Assembly: GCA_015058945.1 (NCBI GenBank)
Contig: SVBF01000014.1
Coordinates: 62,001 to 126,000 of the forward strand
DNA: 64,000 nt
DNA from: Erysipelotrichaceae bacterium
GTDB taxonomy: Bacteria > Bacillota_I > Bacilli_A > RFN20 > CAG-826
Direction: 5' to 3'
Part shown: positions 18,086 to 26,423 of the stretch, one piece after another
How the letters are laid out: every line of letters starts with the position of its first letter
Numbering within the stretch: position 1 is the stretch's first letter
Notes under the pieces: generated by a model
Seen by the model: only the letters and a program-made list of their open reading frames with translations
Databases searched by the model: none
What the model was told of the DNA's origin: nothing
Position numbers and translations under genes: made by a program

Positions 18086-18673
18086 ATGATCAAAAACAAA
18101 CTTCTTTGCGTGCTCGCTTTTGCCCTGATTTCGTGTTCTTCTAACACGGCATCAAGCGATTCTACCCACTCGATGGATTCCATAACATCATCGTCTTCCT
18201 CTTTATCCACGGATGAATTCTTCACGTTTTCCTACCCTATTTGGCAGTTTTATTTGGATGGGCTGACGCTGCTATGGGGCGATTATGAGATTCCTAGCTA
18301 TCTGACCAAACAAATCGCAATCGAAAAGATATTTTTAGGCGATTGGATCACTTTGAATTGCCGCGGCACGTATTGGTATCGACTAGAACCAGTGCCGATG
18401 ATATTACAGGTAGCGGATTATCAATACGTTTCCATTGAGCAAGTCAAAGGGCGTTGTGTTGAAGTCCTGGTCGAATCCGGAACACCCAAGATCGAAGAAA
18501 AGGGACTATCGATTTATTCCAATTCCTCTTATGCGGATAGCGAGGATGGTTTCCAGTACGCGTTTGATGAAAACGGGGCATCGGTACCCCTTTCCTCGTT
18601 AGAGAAAGCATATGCTTGGACGAACGAAAAGCATCCAAACATCGTCTACGGATACACGACGTATTCTCGATAA
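18086..18673 (+). CDS. lipoprotein of unknown function
   Basis: 195 residues. Signal peptide with lipobox LISC, lipidated Cys at residue 17, followed by a Ser/Thr-rich linker of about 25 residues. The mature part is Trp/Tyr-rich (YPIWQFYLDGLTLLWGDYEI) with no recognised domain. GGAGG lies 8 bases before the ATG. The gene is visibly richer in A+T than the ribosomal genes. It lies in an island of degenerate paralogous lipoprotein genes; it may itself be intact. Confidence 0.7.
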   Translation: MIKNKLLCVLAFALISCSSNTASSDSTHSMDSITSSSSSLSTDEFFTFSYPIWQFYLDGLTLLWGDYEIPSYLTKQIAIEKIFLGDWITLNCRGTYWYRLEPVPMILQVADYQYVSIEQVKGRCVEVLVESGTPKIEEKGLSIYSNSSYADSEDGFQYAFDENGASVPLSSLEKAYAWTNEKHPNIVYGYTTYSR

Positions 18674-18706
18674 GAAACAAAATCAAAAAGAAAGCCGCAT
18701 GTTATG

Positions 18707-18747
18707 AGCTCTACCCCAAATCCTGGACAACAGGAGGAGGGGTATTT
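18707..18747. terminator. inverted repeat, possible bidirectional terminator between convergent lipoprotein genes
   Basis: ACCCC...TCCTG pairs with CAGGA...GGGGT around a five-base loop, with T-rich sequence on the + side (GGGGTATTTTTC). It lies between genes that converge at 18673 and 18767. Confidence 0.45.
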
Positions 18748-18766
18748 TTCATGAAATAGGCGAGGA

Positions 18767-19426
18767 TCAATCCTCTAGGATAGTTAATATACCGTCAATA
18801 TTGCTGACTTCTAACGGCAGCAACGTCTTCGGTATGGCGTAGAAGAGAAAATATTCCCCGCACATTGCCCATCCGCCGTGCATCCCGGTAGCGTCGGCGT
18901 AAAGGGCGATCCCTTCTTCGGTTACTTCATATTTCCGCGGATATACCCTCTGGTAGTAATAGTTGGTGATGACGTTCCATAGGATCAACGCGTGGTCCTC
19001 GAAGAAAGCGTCGTCGAAACGTTTCCGGAATTGCTCGTTCGTCGTTTCGCTTTGGAAAAAGGAGGGGAGTTGCGCCTTTTCCGAGAACACCATGAATTCC
19101 GTATCGTAATGCTCCGTGATGAATTCCGGGGAAGCGTCATAGAGCACATCGAAGGCGAAAAGGCCTTTTTCCATATCGAAGATGGGAGAGAAGTCGCGCT
19201 CGCCGGTGACGAAATAAGGCTTCTTCGCCCCGTCGACGTTCATGAGGCAGGTGTTCTTCGAAAGGATCTCGATCGGGCCAAAAGGGGATTCGAGGTAGTA
19301 GAAGGGCTCGACCCATTCGGTGCCGGAAGGCGCTTCGGCGAAAATGAGTGCCTCTAGGTGGTAGAAGAGGCCGAAATCCTTATCGTCATCATAGGTGCGG
19401 ACTAAGGAATGGATGCCGGTGTTCAC
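18767..19426 (-). pseudogene. C-terminal part of a lipoprotein, probably frameshifted from 19423-19938
   Basis: 219 residues from a GTG that overlaps the stop of the upstream frame (TCGTGA). It has no signal peptide. Coding-like sequence continues upstream of the GTG in this frame (KPRLVHLYFVNTGIHSLVRT) for about 16 codons until a stop inside the upstream gene, which suggests that the two frames were one lipoprotein of about 385 residues, split by an indel near 19440-19455. Its C-terminus is duplicated at 17821-17907. Function unknown. Confidence 0.6.
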
Positions 19427-19938
19427 GAAATAAAGGTGGACGAGGCGCGGTTTAGACGCACCGCCTCCCCTTTAATCTTGTAATAGGATTGCGCGTGGCT
19501 ATCGTTGATCGCGGAGACGTAGCCTTGCTGGAGCGATAAGGGATATTCCAAAGACGAATCCTTCGCTTTCACCACATAGTAATCGGTGGTCGCGCCGTCG
19601 ACTAAAGCCTCTTCTTTGGAAACGGCTACGGCAGGCGTTTGCAAGAAAGAGAAGAAGGAAGCGATGTCCGCCGCATCGGTGGAGTAGTCGGTATGGATGA
19701 GCCCAAAGCGGACGGTATGGTTACCATGGGTATGGGTGATGGAGGCGACGTCCTCCGCTTGGATTTCTTTCGTCCATTCTAATAGATCAAAGAGGGTCGT
19801 TTCCTCCGCGGATTGGCTTGAAAGCGACCGCTCGTCGCTATTGTCCCCGCTTTGGCTTGAAACGGATTCGTTTGGCCCACAGGAAAAGCAAATAGGAGCG
19901 ACACATAAGAGCGAAAACAATCGCCGATTCATATCCAT
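19423..19938 (-). CDS. lipoprotein, N-terminal part (probably frameshifted)
   Basis: 171 residues. Signal peptide with lipobox CFSC, Cys20, then a Ser/Gln/Glu-rich linker and a domain with no recognised family (VASITHTHGNHTVRFGLIHT). It ends RLNRASSTFIS just where the next frame resumes with sequence that looks like its continuation. As a single original gene it would be a surface lipoprotein. Alternatively the two are coupled separate genes, but the second would then lack export. Confidence 0.6.
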   Translation of the reverse strand: MDMNRRLFSLLCVAPICFSCGPNESVSSQSGDNSDERSLSSQSAEETTLFDLLEWTKEIQAEDVASITHTHGNHTVRFGLIHTDYSTDAADIASFFSFLQTPAVAVSKEEALVDGATTDYYVVKAKDSSLEYPLSLQQGYVSAINDSHAQSYYKIKGEAVRLNRASSTFIS

Positions 19939-19989
19939 ATTAATGACATGTGCGCGAAAAAATTCAATCCATGCATAGAAATGTATTTA

Positions 19990-20018
19990 TTGCGATTGTT
20001 ATTGTGCGTCTATGTATT
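19990..20018 (+). promoter_or_regulatory. weak candidate promoter for the nfeD-stomatin operon
   Basis: TTGCGA (19990-19995), 17-base spacer, TGTATT (20013-20018), each matching consensus at four positions. The region 19977-20034 has recurring TATGTAT/ATGTAT words that could be an operator. AAGGAGG is at 20037-20043. Confidence 0.35.
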
Positions 20019-20049
20019 TTTATGTATAGTTATGTCAAGGAGGTAAAAC

Positions 20050-20418
20050 ATGATCCAATGGTTCAACGTCAAAGACCGTAGTGGGGTCGCTTCCTTCTAC
20101 CCCAACAACATCACGTTAAACACCACCGCCATGTACCCCTTCGACACCGCCTTCAAAGTGCAGGTGGGGCTAGATGAGAACAAGAACGTCGTCATCATGC
20201 CCTTATCGAAGGAAACGGTGGAATCGGGGGTCCTCGACGAATGTTGCTTACTCAAAATCGAGATGCATAAAAGCTTCGCCCGCATCTCGTCCTCGGTCCT
20301 ATTAAGGCAAATCGCCGAGGAACTTGGGCTGGAGCTAAGCAAAAAACCCATCCAATTCGCTACCCGCTGGGATAGCGTGGAAAACGTCCTCATCGTGGAC
20401 ACCAAGGAAAGGAGGTGA
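20050..20418 (+). CDS. unknown protein encoded with NfeD and stomatin
   Basis: 122 residues, no signal peptide and no membrane segment; not recognised. It begins MIQWFNVKDRSGVASFYPNN and contains a C-terminal half, SSVLLRQIAEELGLELSKKP, suggesting a helix followed by strands. It is followed four bases later by nfeD with a ribosome binding site made from its own last codons (AAAGGAGGTGAGG). Co-transcription suggests a role with the NfeD-SPFH membrane complex. Confidence 0.6.
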   Translation: MIQWFNVKDRSGVASFYPNNITLNTTAMYPFDTAFKVQVGLDENKNVVIMPLSKETVESGVLDECCLLKIEMHKSFARISSSVLLRQIAEELGLELSKKPIQFATRWDSVENVLIVDTKERR

Positions 20419-20422
20419 GGCT

Positions 20423-20869
20423 ATGGAACAATATATGTGGATCATCTGGCTATCGCTATTCGTGGTCATGATAATCATCGAAGCCATCGGCCCGGAACTC
20501 ATCACGTTATGGTTCGGATTTGGGGCGCTCGTCGCCATGATCGTCTCCTTCATCCCGAACGTTCCCTGGTGGGTTGAGGCCATCGTCTTCGTCGCCGTAT
20601 CCCTCGCCACCTTGTTCGCCCTGCGCCCCCTTGCGAAGAAATACTTCAAACGCAACGTAGTCCGCTCTAACGCCGATAGCCTCATCGGAAGAAAAGGCAT
20701 CATCATCGAACCGATCTCCCTTTTGAAGCCCGGCTCTTGCAAAATCAACGACGTCACCTGGACCGCGGTGGCCGTCGATGAAAACGAAAGCATCGGCAAG
20801 GGCGAAGTAGTGGAGGTCGTGGCCTTATCGGGCAACAAACTCATCGTTAAGAAAAAGGAGGTTCAATAA
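20423..20869 (+). CDS. NfeD-family membrane protein (short form)
   Basis: 148 residues. Two to three membrane segments (about residues 5-25, 28-50, 52-70) are followed by a soluble OB-fold domain (LIGRKGIIIEPISLLKPG to the end), the short-NfeD layout. NfeD proteins pair with SPFH/stomatin proteins, as here, where the stomatin gene begins three bases later. Likely a membrane-organising partner; specific role unknown. Confidence 0.85.
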   Translation: MEQYMWIIWLSLFVVMIIIEAIGPELITLWFGFGALVAMIVSFIPNVPWWVEAIVFVAVSLATLFALRPLAKKYFKRNVVRSNADSLIGRKGIIIEPISLLKPGSCKINDVTWTAVAVDENESIGKGEVVEVVALSGNKLIVKKKEVQ

Positions 20870-20871
20870 CC

Positions 20872-21825
20872 ATGGTCTTACTTTCCACGGGCGTCATCGC
20901 CCTCATCGTCATCCTCGCGGTGCTTCTGGTCATCTTCATCCTCATCCTCGCGACCAACGTCAAGATCGTGAAGCAGACCGAGAAAGTCATCGTCGAGCGC
21001 TTAGGCGCCTATCGCGCCACCTGGGGCGTGGGCATCCACATGCTCCTTCCCTTCTTCGACCGCATCGCCATCCGCGTCTCCATGAAGGAGCAGGTCCGCG
21101 ACTTCGAGCCGCAGTCGGTCATCACCAAAGACAACGTCACCATGCAGATCGATACCGTCGTCTTCTTCGTGGTCACCGACGCCAAGCTCTATGCCTATGG
21201 CGTGGAGAACCCGATGGCGGCCATCAACTACCTCTCCGCGACCACCCTCCGCAACATCATCGGCGACCTCTTGCTCGACGAATGCTTGACCTCGAGGGAG
21301 ATCATCAACGAGAAGATGCGCAAGATCCTCGACGAAGCCACCGATCCTTGGGGCATCAAGGTCAACCGCGTCGAGGTGAAGAACATCCTCCCGCCCAAAG
21401 ATATCCGCGAAGCCATGGAAAAGCAGATGCGCGCCGAGCGGGAAAAGAGGGAAAAGATCCTTCTCGCCGAAGGTCAGAAGCAATCCGAAATCCTCATCGC
21501 CGAAGGCTCCAAACAATCCGCGATCCTTGGTGCCGAAGCCGAAAAGCAGATGGCCATCTTACGCGCTCAGGGCGAAGCCGAATCCCTTCGCCAGATGAAA
21601 GAGGCCGAAGCCGATGGCATCCGGATGCTCCGCGAAGCCGAAGCCCAAGGCATCGACATGCTCAATAAGGCTAACCCCACCGACCCCGTCGTCACCCTTC
21701 GTTACTACGAGGCCTTAGGCAAGATCGCCGATGGGCAAGCCACCAAAATCTTCCTCCCGAGCAATCTGGAGAAAGTCGGTTCCCTCGCCGCGACCGTCAA
21801 AGAAGTCATCTCGGACAAGAAATAA
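20872..21825 (+). CDS. stomatin/prohibitin-like SPFH protein (QmcA/slipin type)
   Basis: 317 residues. One N-terminal membrane segment (about residues 4-28), then the SPFH domain (TEKVIVERLGAYRATWGVGI; VTMQIDTVVFFVVTDAKLYA), then an Ala/Glu-rich coiled coil with repeated AEG-KQS and EAE units (about residues 185-265). This is the p-stomatin partner of NfeD in the same operon. SPFH proteins form large membrane-bound rings that organise microdomains. Confidence 0.92.
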   Translation: MVLLSTGVIALIVILAVLLVIFILILATNVKIVKQTEKVIVERLGAYRATWGVGIHMLLPFFDRIAIRVSMKEQVRDFEPQSVITKDNVTMQIDTVVFFVVTDAKLYAYGVENPMAAINYLSATTLRNIIGDLLLDECLTSREIINEKMRKILDEATDPWGIKVNRVEVKNILPPKDIREAMEKQMRAEREKREKILLAEGQKQSEILIAEGSKQSAILGAEAEKQMAILRAQGEAESLRQMKEAEADGIRMLREAEAQGIDMLNKANPTDPVVTLRYYEALGKIADGQATKIFLPSNLEKVGSLAATVKEVISDKK

Positions 21826-21840
21826 AACTTAGACGAGCTC

Positions 21841-21872
21841 AGAGCTTAGGTTTGATTCCTGAGCTCTTTTTT
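21841..21872 (+). terminator. terminator of the nfeD-stomatin operon
   Basis: AGAGCTTAGG / CCTGAGCTCT, ten pairs with one wobble, 7-nt loop, then five T or more (TTTTTTG). Confidence 0.9.
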
Positions 21873-21966
21873 GTTTTGACAAAGGTGAGCGCGAAATATG
21901 TTGTTTTTTCGATTTTTCACGCAAAAACGCCGTCTTTTCCAAGCAACGTAAGAACGCCCTTAAAAA

Positions 21967-22001
21967 GTTAATAAAAATTAACATGTTTTAACTAGTTAAA
22001 A
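21967..22001. promoter_or_regulatory. twin palindromes upstream of hydCBA, putative operator
   Basis: Two adjacent perfect palindromes: GTTAAT-AAAA-ATTAAC (21967-21982) and TTTTAACTAGTTAAAA (21986-22001). They share GTTAA/TTAAC half-sites. The spacing differs from the classical Rex operator, so another redox or metabolic regulator is possible. They lie about 75-105 bases before the hydC start, around a candidate -10 (TAAAAT at 22030-22035). A GCCAC/GTGGC hairpin (22047-22059) sits just before the hydC ribosome binding site. Confidence 0.5.
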
Positions 22002-22073
22002 AGTTCTTTTCCCGCGTAACGCGCATACCTAAAATAATCTCATAACGCCACATAGTGGCATGGAGGTTTACGT

Positions 22074-22553
22074 ATGGCAATCAAGCCGGAAGTGGTCCAG
22101 GGCGTCAAAGACATCTGCGATTCTTACGCGTCCGAACCCTCACCGTTGATGATGATCCTTTCCGCCGTCCAGAAGAAATATGGTTACATTCCTCTGGAGG
22201 TCCAAGAGATCATCTCCGAAAAGACGGGCATCCCCGTCGCCGAGATCTATGGAGTAGTGACCTTTTACTCCTTCTTCTCGCTCAAACCGAAAGGAAAATA
22301 TGTGCTCGGCATCTGCTTAGGCACCGCTTGCTACGTCAAGAATTCCCAGCAGGTCGTCGACAAGTTCTCCTCGCTCCTTGGCATCCAGCCGGGCGAGACC
22401 ACCAAGGACGGACTCTTCACCATCGAGGCCATCCGTTGCATCGGCGCCTGCGCCCTTGCCCCGGCCATGTCGATCAACGGCAAGGTCTATCCGAAGGTCA
22501 CCCCCGACCAGGTCGGCAAGATCATCGACGAATACCGTCAGTTGGAGGCTTAA
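22074..22553 (+). CDS. hydC: NuoE-like [2Fe-2S] subunit of trimeric [FeFe] hydrogenase
   Basis: 159 residues of the thioredoxin-like ferredoxin family (NuoE/HndA/HydC). Helical N-terminus with MMILSAVQKKYGYIPLEVQE, then four cluster ligands in CLGTAC and IRCIGACALAP. It transfers electrons between the NADH-oxidising HydB and HydA. First gene of the operon; ATGGAGG precedes the start. The naming follows the hydCBA order known from electron-bifurcating enzymes. Confidence 0.9.
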   Translation: MAIKPEVVQGVKDICDSYASEPSPLMMILSAVQKKYGYIPLEVQEIISEKTGIPVAEIYGVVTFYSFFSLKPKGKYVLGICLGTACYVKNSQQVVDKFSSLLGIQPGETTKDGLFTIEAIRCIGACALAPAMSINGKVYPKVTPDQVGKIIDEYRQLEA

Positions 22554-22556
22554 CCC

Positions 22557-24470
22557 ATGGAAAAGATCAACAGCGTTTCCTGTTTGGATAAAAACATCGC
22601 GGAATGCACCGCCGTCCTTAACGCCAAGCTCAAGGGCGAAGGCGGCAAGCGCGCCGTCGTCGTCTGCGGCGGCACCGGCTGCATCGCGAACAACTCCGCC
22701 GATATCGAAGAAGAGCTCCGCAAGGAGATCAAGGCCCACGGCTTGGAGGACAAGGTCAGCCTCAACCACGTCGGCTGCTTCGGCTTCTGCTCCCAGGGCC
22801 CCTTCGTCAAAATCTTCCCGGAGGACACCCTCTATCGCGCCGTGAAGGTCTCTGACGTCAAAGACATCGTCGAGAAAGACCTCATCGGCGGCCAAATCTG
22901 CGAAAACCTTCTCTATGTCGACCCGACCACGAAGGAAAAGGTCCAGCGTCAGGACGACATCAATTTCTACAAAAAGCAAATCCGCATCGCCCTTCATGGC
23001 TGCTCCCTCATCAACCCCGATCTCCTCGAGGAGTCGCTCGGTTATGACGGCTTCAAAGGCCTGAAGCGCGCGCTCACCACCATGACCCCGCAGGAAGTCA
23101 TCGACGAAGTCTTGGCTTCCGGCATCCGTGGACGTGGCGGCGGCGGATTCCCCACCGGCCGCAAATGGCAATTCGCGGCCAACATCAAGGCCGATCAGAA
23201 ATACGTGGTCTGCAACGGCGACGAGGGCGACCCCGGCGCGTTCATGGACCGCTCGATCCTCGAGGGCAACCCCTTCGAAGTCATCGAAGGTATGATGATC
23301 GCCGGCTATGCGTTCGGCGCCAGCGAAGGTTACTTCTACGTCCGCGCCGAATACCCGATCGCCGTCTCCCGTCTCCAGCGCGCCATTGAGGACATGGAGA
23401 AAGTCGGCCTCCTCGGCGACAACATCCTCGGCACCGACTTCAGCTTCCGCGCCCATATCCGTCTCGGCGCCGGCGCCTTCGTCTGCGGTGAGGAAACCGC
23501 GCTCCTCAACTCCATCGAGGGCAAGCGTGGCATGCCGCGTCCCCGTCCGCCCTTCCCCGCGATCAAGGGCCTCTGGGGCAAGCCGACCTGCGTCAACAAC
23601 GTCGAAACCTTAGCCCAAATCCCCTTCATCCTCCGCGAAGGCGCGGCCAAATTCGCCGCGATCGGCACCGAAGGATCCAAGGGCACCAAGGTCTTCGCCC
23701 TCGGCGGCAAGGTCAATAACGTCGGCCTCGTCGAAGTCCCGATGGGCACCACTCTCCGCGAACTCATCTATGACATCGGCGGCGGTATCCCGGGCAACAA
23801 GAAATTCAAAGCCATCCAGACCGGCGGTCCTTCCGGCGGCTGCTTGACCGAGAAAGACCTCGATACCCCGATCGATTACGATACCCTCGTCGCCCGCGGC
23901 TCCATGATGGGCTCCGGCGGCGCCATCGTCATGGATGAGGACAACTGCGCCGTCGACGTCGCCCACTTCTACATGAGCTTCATCTGCGACGAGTCCTGCG
24001 GCAAGTGCTCTCCCTGCCGTATCGGCACCAAGCGCCTCTATGAGATGCTCACCGCCGTCACCGAAGGCAAAGGCACCGAACAGACCCTCATCGACATGAA
24101 GGAACTCGCCACGGTCATCAAGCAGGGCTCCCTCTGCGCCCTCGGCCAGACCGCCGCGAACCCGATCCTCTCGACCATGAACAACTTCCCCGAGGAATAC
24201 GAGGCCCACGTCAAGGACAAGAAGTGCCCCGCCCACGTGTGCAAAAAGCTCATGGCCTACGTCATCAACAAAGACAAGTGCGTCGGCTGCACCCTCTGCT
24301 CCCGTAACTGCCCCGTCTCCTGCATCCATGTGACCGACGTCCCGGCCAAGCCGATGATCCCGGGCAAACCGATGCCGGGCAAATTCGCGCACGAAATCGA
24401 CCAAACCAAGTGCATCAAGTGCGGCTCCTGCTTAGCCGGCTGCCGCTTCGGTGCCATCAGCAAGGAATAA
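22557..24470 (+). CDS. hydB: NuoF-like NAD(P)H/FMN subunit of trimeric [FeFe] hydrogenase
   Basis: 637 residues in four domains: N-terminal thioredoxin-like [2Fe-2S] domain (CGGTGCIANN and VGCFGFCSQGP), the FMN/NADH domain (GRGGGGFPTGRKW; CNGDEGDPGAFMDR), the NuoF [4Fe-4S] domain (CDESCGKCSPCRIG) and a C-terminal two-cluster ferredoxin domain (CVGCTLCSRNCP; CIKCGSCLAGCRFG). This architecture is that of HydB/HndC in bifurcating hydrogenases, which couple NADH and reduced ferredoxin oxidation to H2 formation, or the reverse. Confidence 0.95.
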   Translation: MEKINSVSCLDKNIAECTAVLNAKLKGEGGKRAVVVCGGTGCIANNSADIEEELRKEIKAHGLEDKVSLNHVGCFGFCSQGPFVKIFPEDTLYRAVKVSDVKDIVEKDLIGGQICENLLYVDPTTKEKVQRQDDINFYKKQIRIALHGCSLINPDLLEESLGYDGFKGLKRALTTMTPQEVIDEVLASGIRGRGGGGFPTGRKWQFAANIKADQKYVVCNGDEGDPGAFMDRSILEGNPFEVIEGMMIAGYAFGASEGYFYVRAEYPIAVSRLQRAIEDMEKVGLLGDNILGTDFSFRAHIRLGAGAFVCGEETALLNSIEGKRGMPRPRPPFPAIKGLWGKPTCVNNVETLAQIPFILREGAAKFAAIGTEGSKGTKVFALGGKVNNVGLVEVPMGTTLRELIYDIGGGIPGNKKFKAIQTGGPSGGCLTEKDLDTPIDYDTLVARGSMMGSGGAIVMDEDNCAVDVAHFYMSFICDESCGKCSPCRIGTKRLYEMLTAVTEGKGTEQTLIDMKELATVIKQGSLCALGQTAANPILSTMNNFPEEYEAHVKDKKCPAHVCKKLMAYVINKDKCVGCTLCSRNCPVSCIHVTDVPAKPMIPGKPMPGKFAHEIDQTKCIKCGSCLAGCRFGAISKE

Positions 24471-24483
24471 GGAGGGACGAACA

Positions 24484-26295
24484 ATGGAAAACATCGAAAT
24501 GGTCAACATCAAGATCGAAGGTAAGATCTACTCCGTCCCCAAGAACCTCACCATCCTTGAGGCCGCGAGGGAATGCGGATTCAACATCCCGACCCTCTGC
24601 TACTGGAACCATGGCAAGAACTCTTTGGCCTCTTGCCGCGTCTGCCTCGTCGAGGTCATGCTCAACGGCCGTGGCAGGCTAGTTGCCTCCTGCGTCTACC
24701 CCGCCGGCGATTGCCCCGCGGAGAAAGGCTTCGAGATCCGCATCTCTAGCCCCGCCGCCGTCAAAGCGCGCCGCGCCTCGGTCGAACTTCTCCTCTCCAA
24801 CCACTCCAAAGACTGCCAGACCTGCGTCAAGAACGGTCATTGCGAACTCCTCCACGTCGCGAGCGTCACCGGCGCCCGTGACAACGCCTTCCAAGGCGAG
24901 AAGACCGCGACCACCTATGACGAATGCGCCCCTGGCATCATCCGCGATACTTCGAAGTGCATCCTCTGCGGACGCTGCATCGAGCGTTGCAAAGAAGCCC
25001 AGGGCATCGGCATCCTCGGCTTTGAGAAGCGTGGCTTCAACACCATCGTCGGTCCGGCCCAGAACGCTTCCTTCGCCTCCGTGCCTTGCCTCCAGTGCGG
25101 CCAGTGCATCAACGTTTGCCCCACCGGTGCCTTAGCCGAACACCGCGAGATCAACCTCGTCGACAAGGCCATGGCCGAAGGCAAATACGTCGTCGTCCAG
25201 ACCGCCCCGGCCGTCCGTGCCGCGATCGCCGAGGAATTCGGCCATAAGATCGGCGAGCAAGACGGCACCGGACGCATGGTCGCCGCGCTCCATCGCCTCG
25301 GCTTCTACCGCGTTTACGACACCAACTTCGGCGCCGACCTCACCATCATGGAAGAGGCCACCGAGTTGCTCCATCGTATCAAGGGTAAGGGCGTCCTCCC
25401 CCAGATCACTTCGTGCTCCCCGGGTTGGATCAACTTCATGGAGTTCTTCTATAGCGACCTCATCCCCAACGTTTCCACCTGCAAATCCCCGCACGAGATG
25501 GAAGGTGCGATCATCAAGAGCTACATGGCCAAGGCCCATGGCCTGAAGCCGGAAGACGTCTTCGTCGTCTCCATCATGCCTTGCACCGCGAAGAAGTACG
25601 AAGCCGACCGTCCGCAAAACGCGGCCGTCAATAAGCTTCCCGACGTCGACGCGGTCCTCACCACCCGTGAGCTCGCCGTCATGATCAAGCGCGCCGGTAT
25701 CCTCTGGGACAACCTTCCCGAAGAGGAATTCGACCAAGACCTCCTTGGCGACTACACCGGTGCCGGCGCCATCTTCGGCGTCACCGGCGGCGTCATGGAA
25801 GCGGCCCTTCGTACCGCTTATCACGCCCTCACCGGCAAGGAATACGGACCGATCGAATTCCACGAGGTCCGTGGCCTTGAGGCGGTGAAGGAAGCCGAGA
25901 TCGACATCGAAGGCACCAAGGTCAAAGTGGCCGTCACCTCCGGCATGAAGAACGCCAAGCCGTTGCTCGACGAGATCCGCGCCGGCAAATCGCCCTATGC
26001 CTTCATCGAGATCATGTGCTGCCCCGGCGGCTGCATCAACGGCGGCGGACAACCTTTCGTCAAGCCGTCCATGCAGACCAACGAGGATCCCAACATCCTC
26101 GATACTTACCGTGAGAAGAGGGCCAAAATCCTCTACGACATCGATAAGGGTCGTCCCATCCGCCAGTCGCACAACAACCCCGACATCATCAAGCTCTACA
26201 AGGACTTCCTTGGCGAGCCTTGCTCCGAACTCTCCGAAGAACTGCTCCACACGACCTACGTCAAAGACCGTCCCTGCTTCAAGTTTGAAGACTAA
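24484..26295 (+). CDS. hydA: [FeFe] hydrogenase catalytic subunit HydA (trimeric, group A type)
   Basis: 603 residues from the ATG with GGAGG upstream; an in-frame upstream ATG lies inside hydB. N-terminal [2Fe-2S] with Cys39, Cys51, Cys54, Cys70; His-ligated [4Fe-4S] (HSKDCQTCVKNGHCELLH); two [4Fe-4S] (CILCGRCIERCKEAQG; CLQCGQCINVCPTGA). The three H-cluster motifs are TSCSPGWINF, MPCTAKKYE and MCCPGGCINGGGQP, all complete, so it should be active once matured. The maturases HydEFG are not in this window. The operon ends with the terminator at 26314. Confidence 0.96.
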   Translation: MENIEMVNIKIEGKIYSVPKNLTILEAARECGFNIPTLCYWNHGKNSLASCRVCLVEVMLNGRGRLVASCVYPAGDCPAEKGFEIRISSPAAVKARRASVELLLSNHSKDCQTCVKNGHCELLHVASVTGARDNAFQGEKTATTYDECAPGIIRDTSKCILCGRCIERCKEAQGIGILGFEKRGFNTIVGPAQNASFASVPCLQCGQCINVCPTGALAEHREINLVDKAMAEGKYVVVQTAPAVRAAIAEEFGHKIGEQDGTGRMVAALHRLGFYRVYDTNFGADLTIMEEATELLHRIKGKGVLPQITSCSPGWINFMEFFYSDLIPNVSTCKSPHEMEGAIIKSYMAKAHGLKPEDVFVVSIMPCTAKKYEADRPQNAAVNKLPDVDAVLTTRELAVMIKRAGILWDNLPEEEFDQDLLGDYTGAGAIFGVTGGVMEAALRTAYHALTGKEYGPIEFHEVRGLEAVKEAEIDIEGTKVKVAVTSGMKNAKPLLDEIRAGKSPYAFIEIMCCPGGCINGGGQPFVKPSMQTNEDPNILDTYREKRAKILYDIDKGRPIRQSHNNPDIIKLYKDFLGEPCSELSEELLHTTYVKDRPCFKFED

Positions 26296-26313
26296 CCGAG
26301 CCAAAACGAACGA

Positions 26314-26340
26314 AGCCGTCCTAGCCATAGGGCGGCTTTT
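26314..26340 (+). terminator. terminator of the hydCBA operon
   Basis: AGCCGTCC / GGGCGGCT, eight pairs with one wobble, loop of eight, then four T. Separates hydA from the group B hydrogenase gene. Confidence 0.8.
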
Positions 26341-26361
26341 CGTCATGGGCGAAAGTAGGGG

Positions 26362-26390
26362 TTGCAAGAGGTGGTGGGGTAGTGGAAAAT
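26362..26390 (+). promoter_or_regulatory. candidate promoter of the group B hydrogenase gene
   Basis: TTGCAA (26362-26367), 17-base spacer, GAAAAT (26385-26390). With the preceding terminator this suggests that the second hydrogenase is transcribed separately. Each hexamer matches consensus at four positions. Confidence 0.45.
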
Positions 26391-26423
26391 TACCTACCCA
26401 AACCTAGCGGAGGAGGAAGCCAT

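Noticed and set aside
18707..18747. IS3-like terminal repeat
   Set aside because: CCCCAAAT...TGGACAA resembles IS3-type ends, but no transposase or second end is present and a terminator hairpin explains it.
21967..21982. Classical Rex operator upstream of hydC
   Set aside because: Half-sites fit but the spacing is six, not four; reported only as palindromes of unknown regulator.
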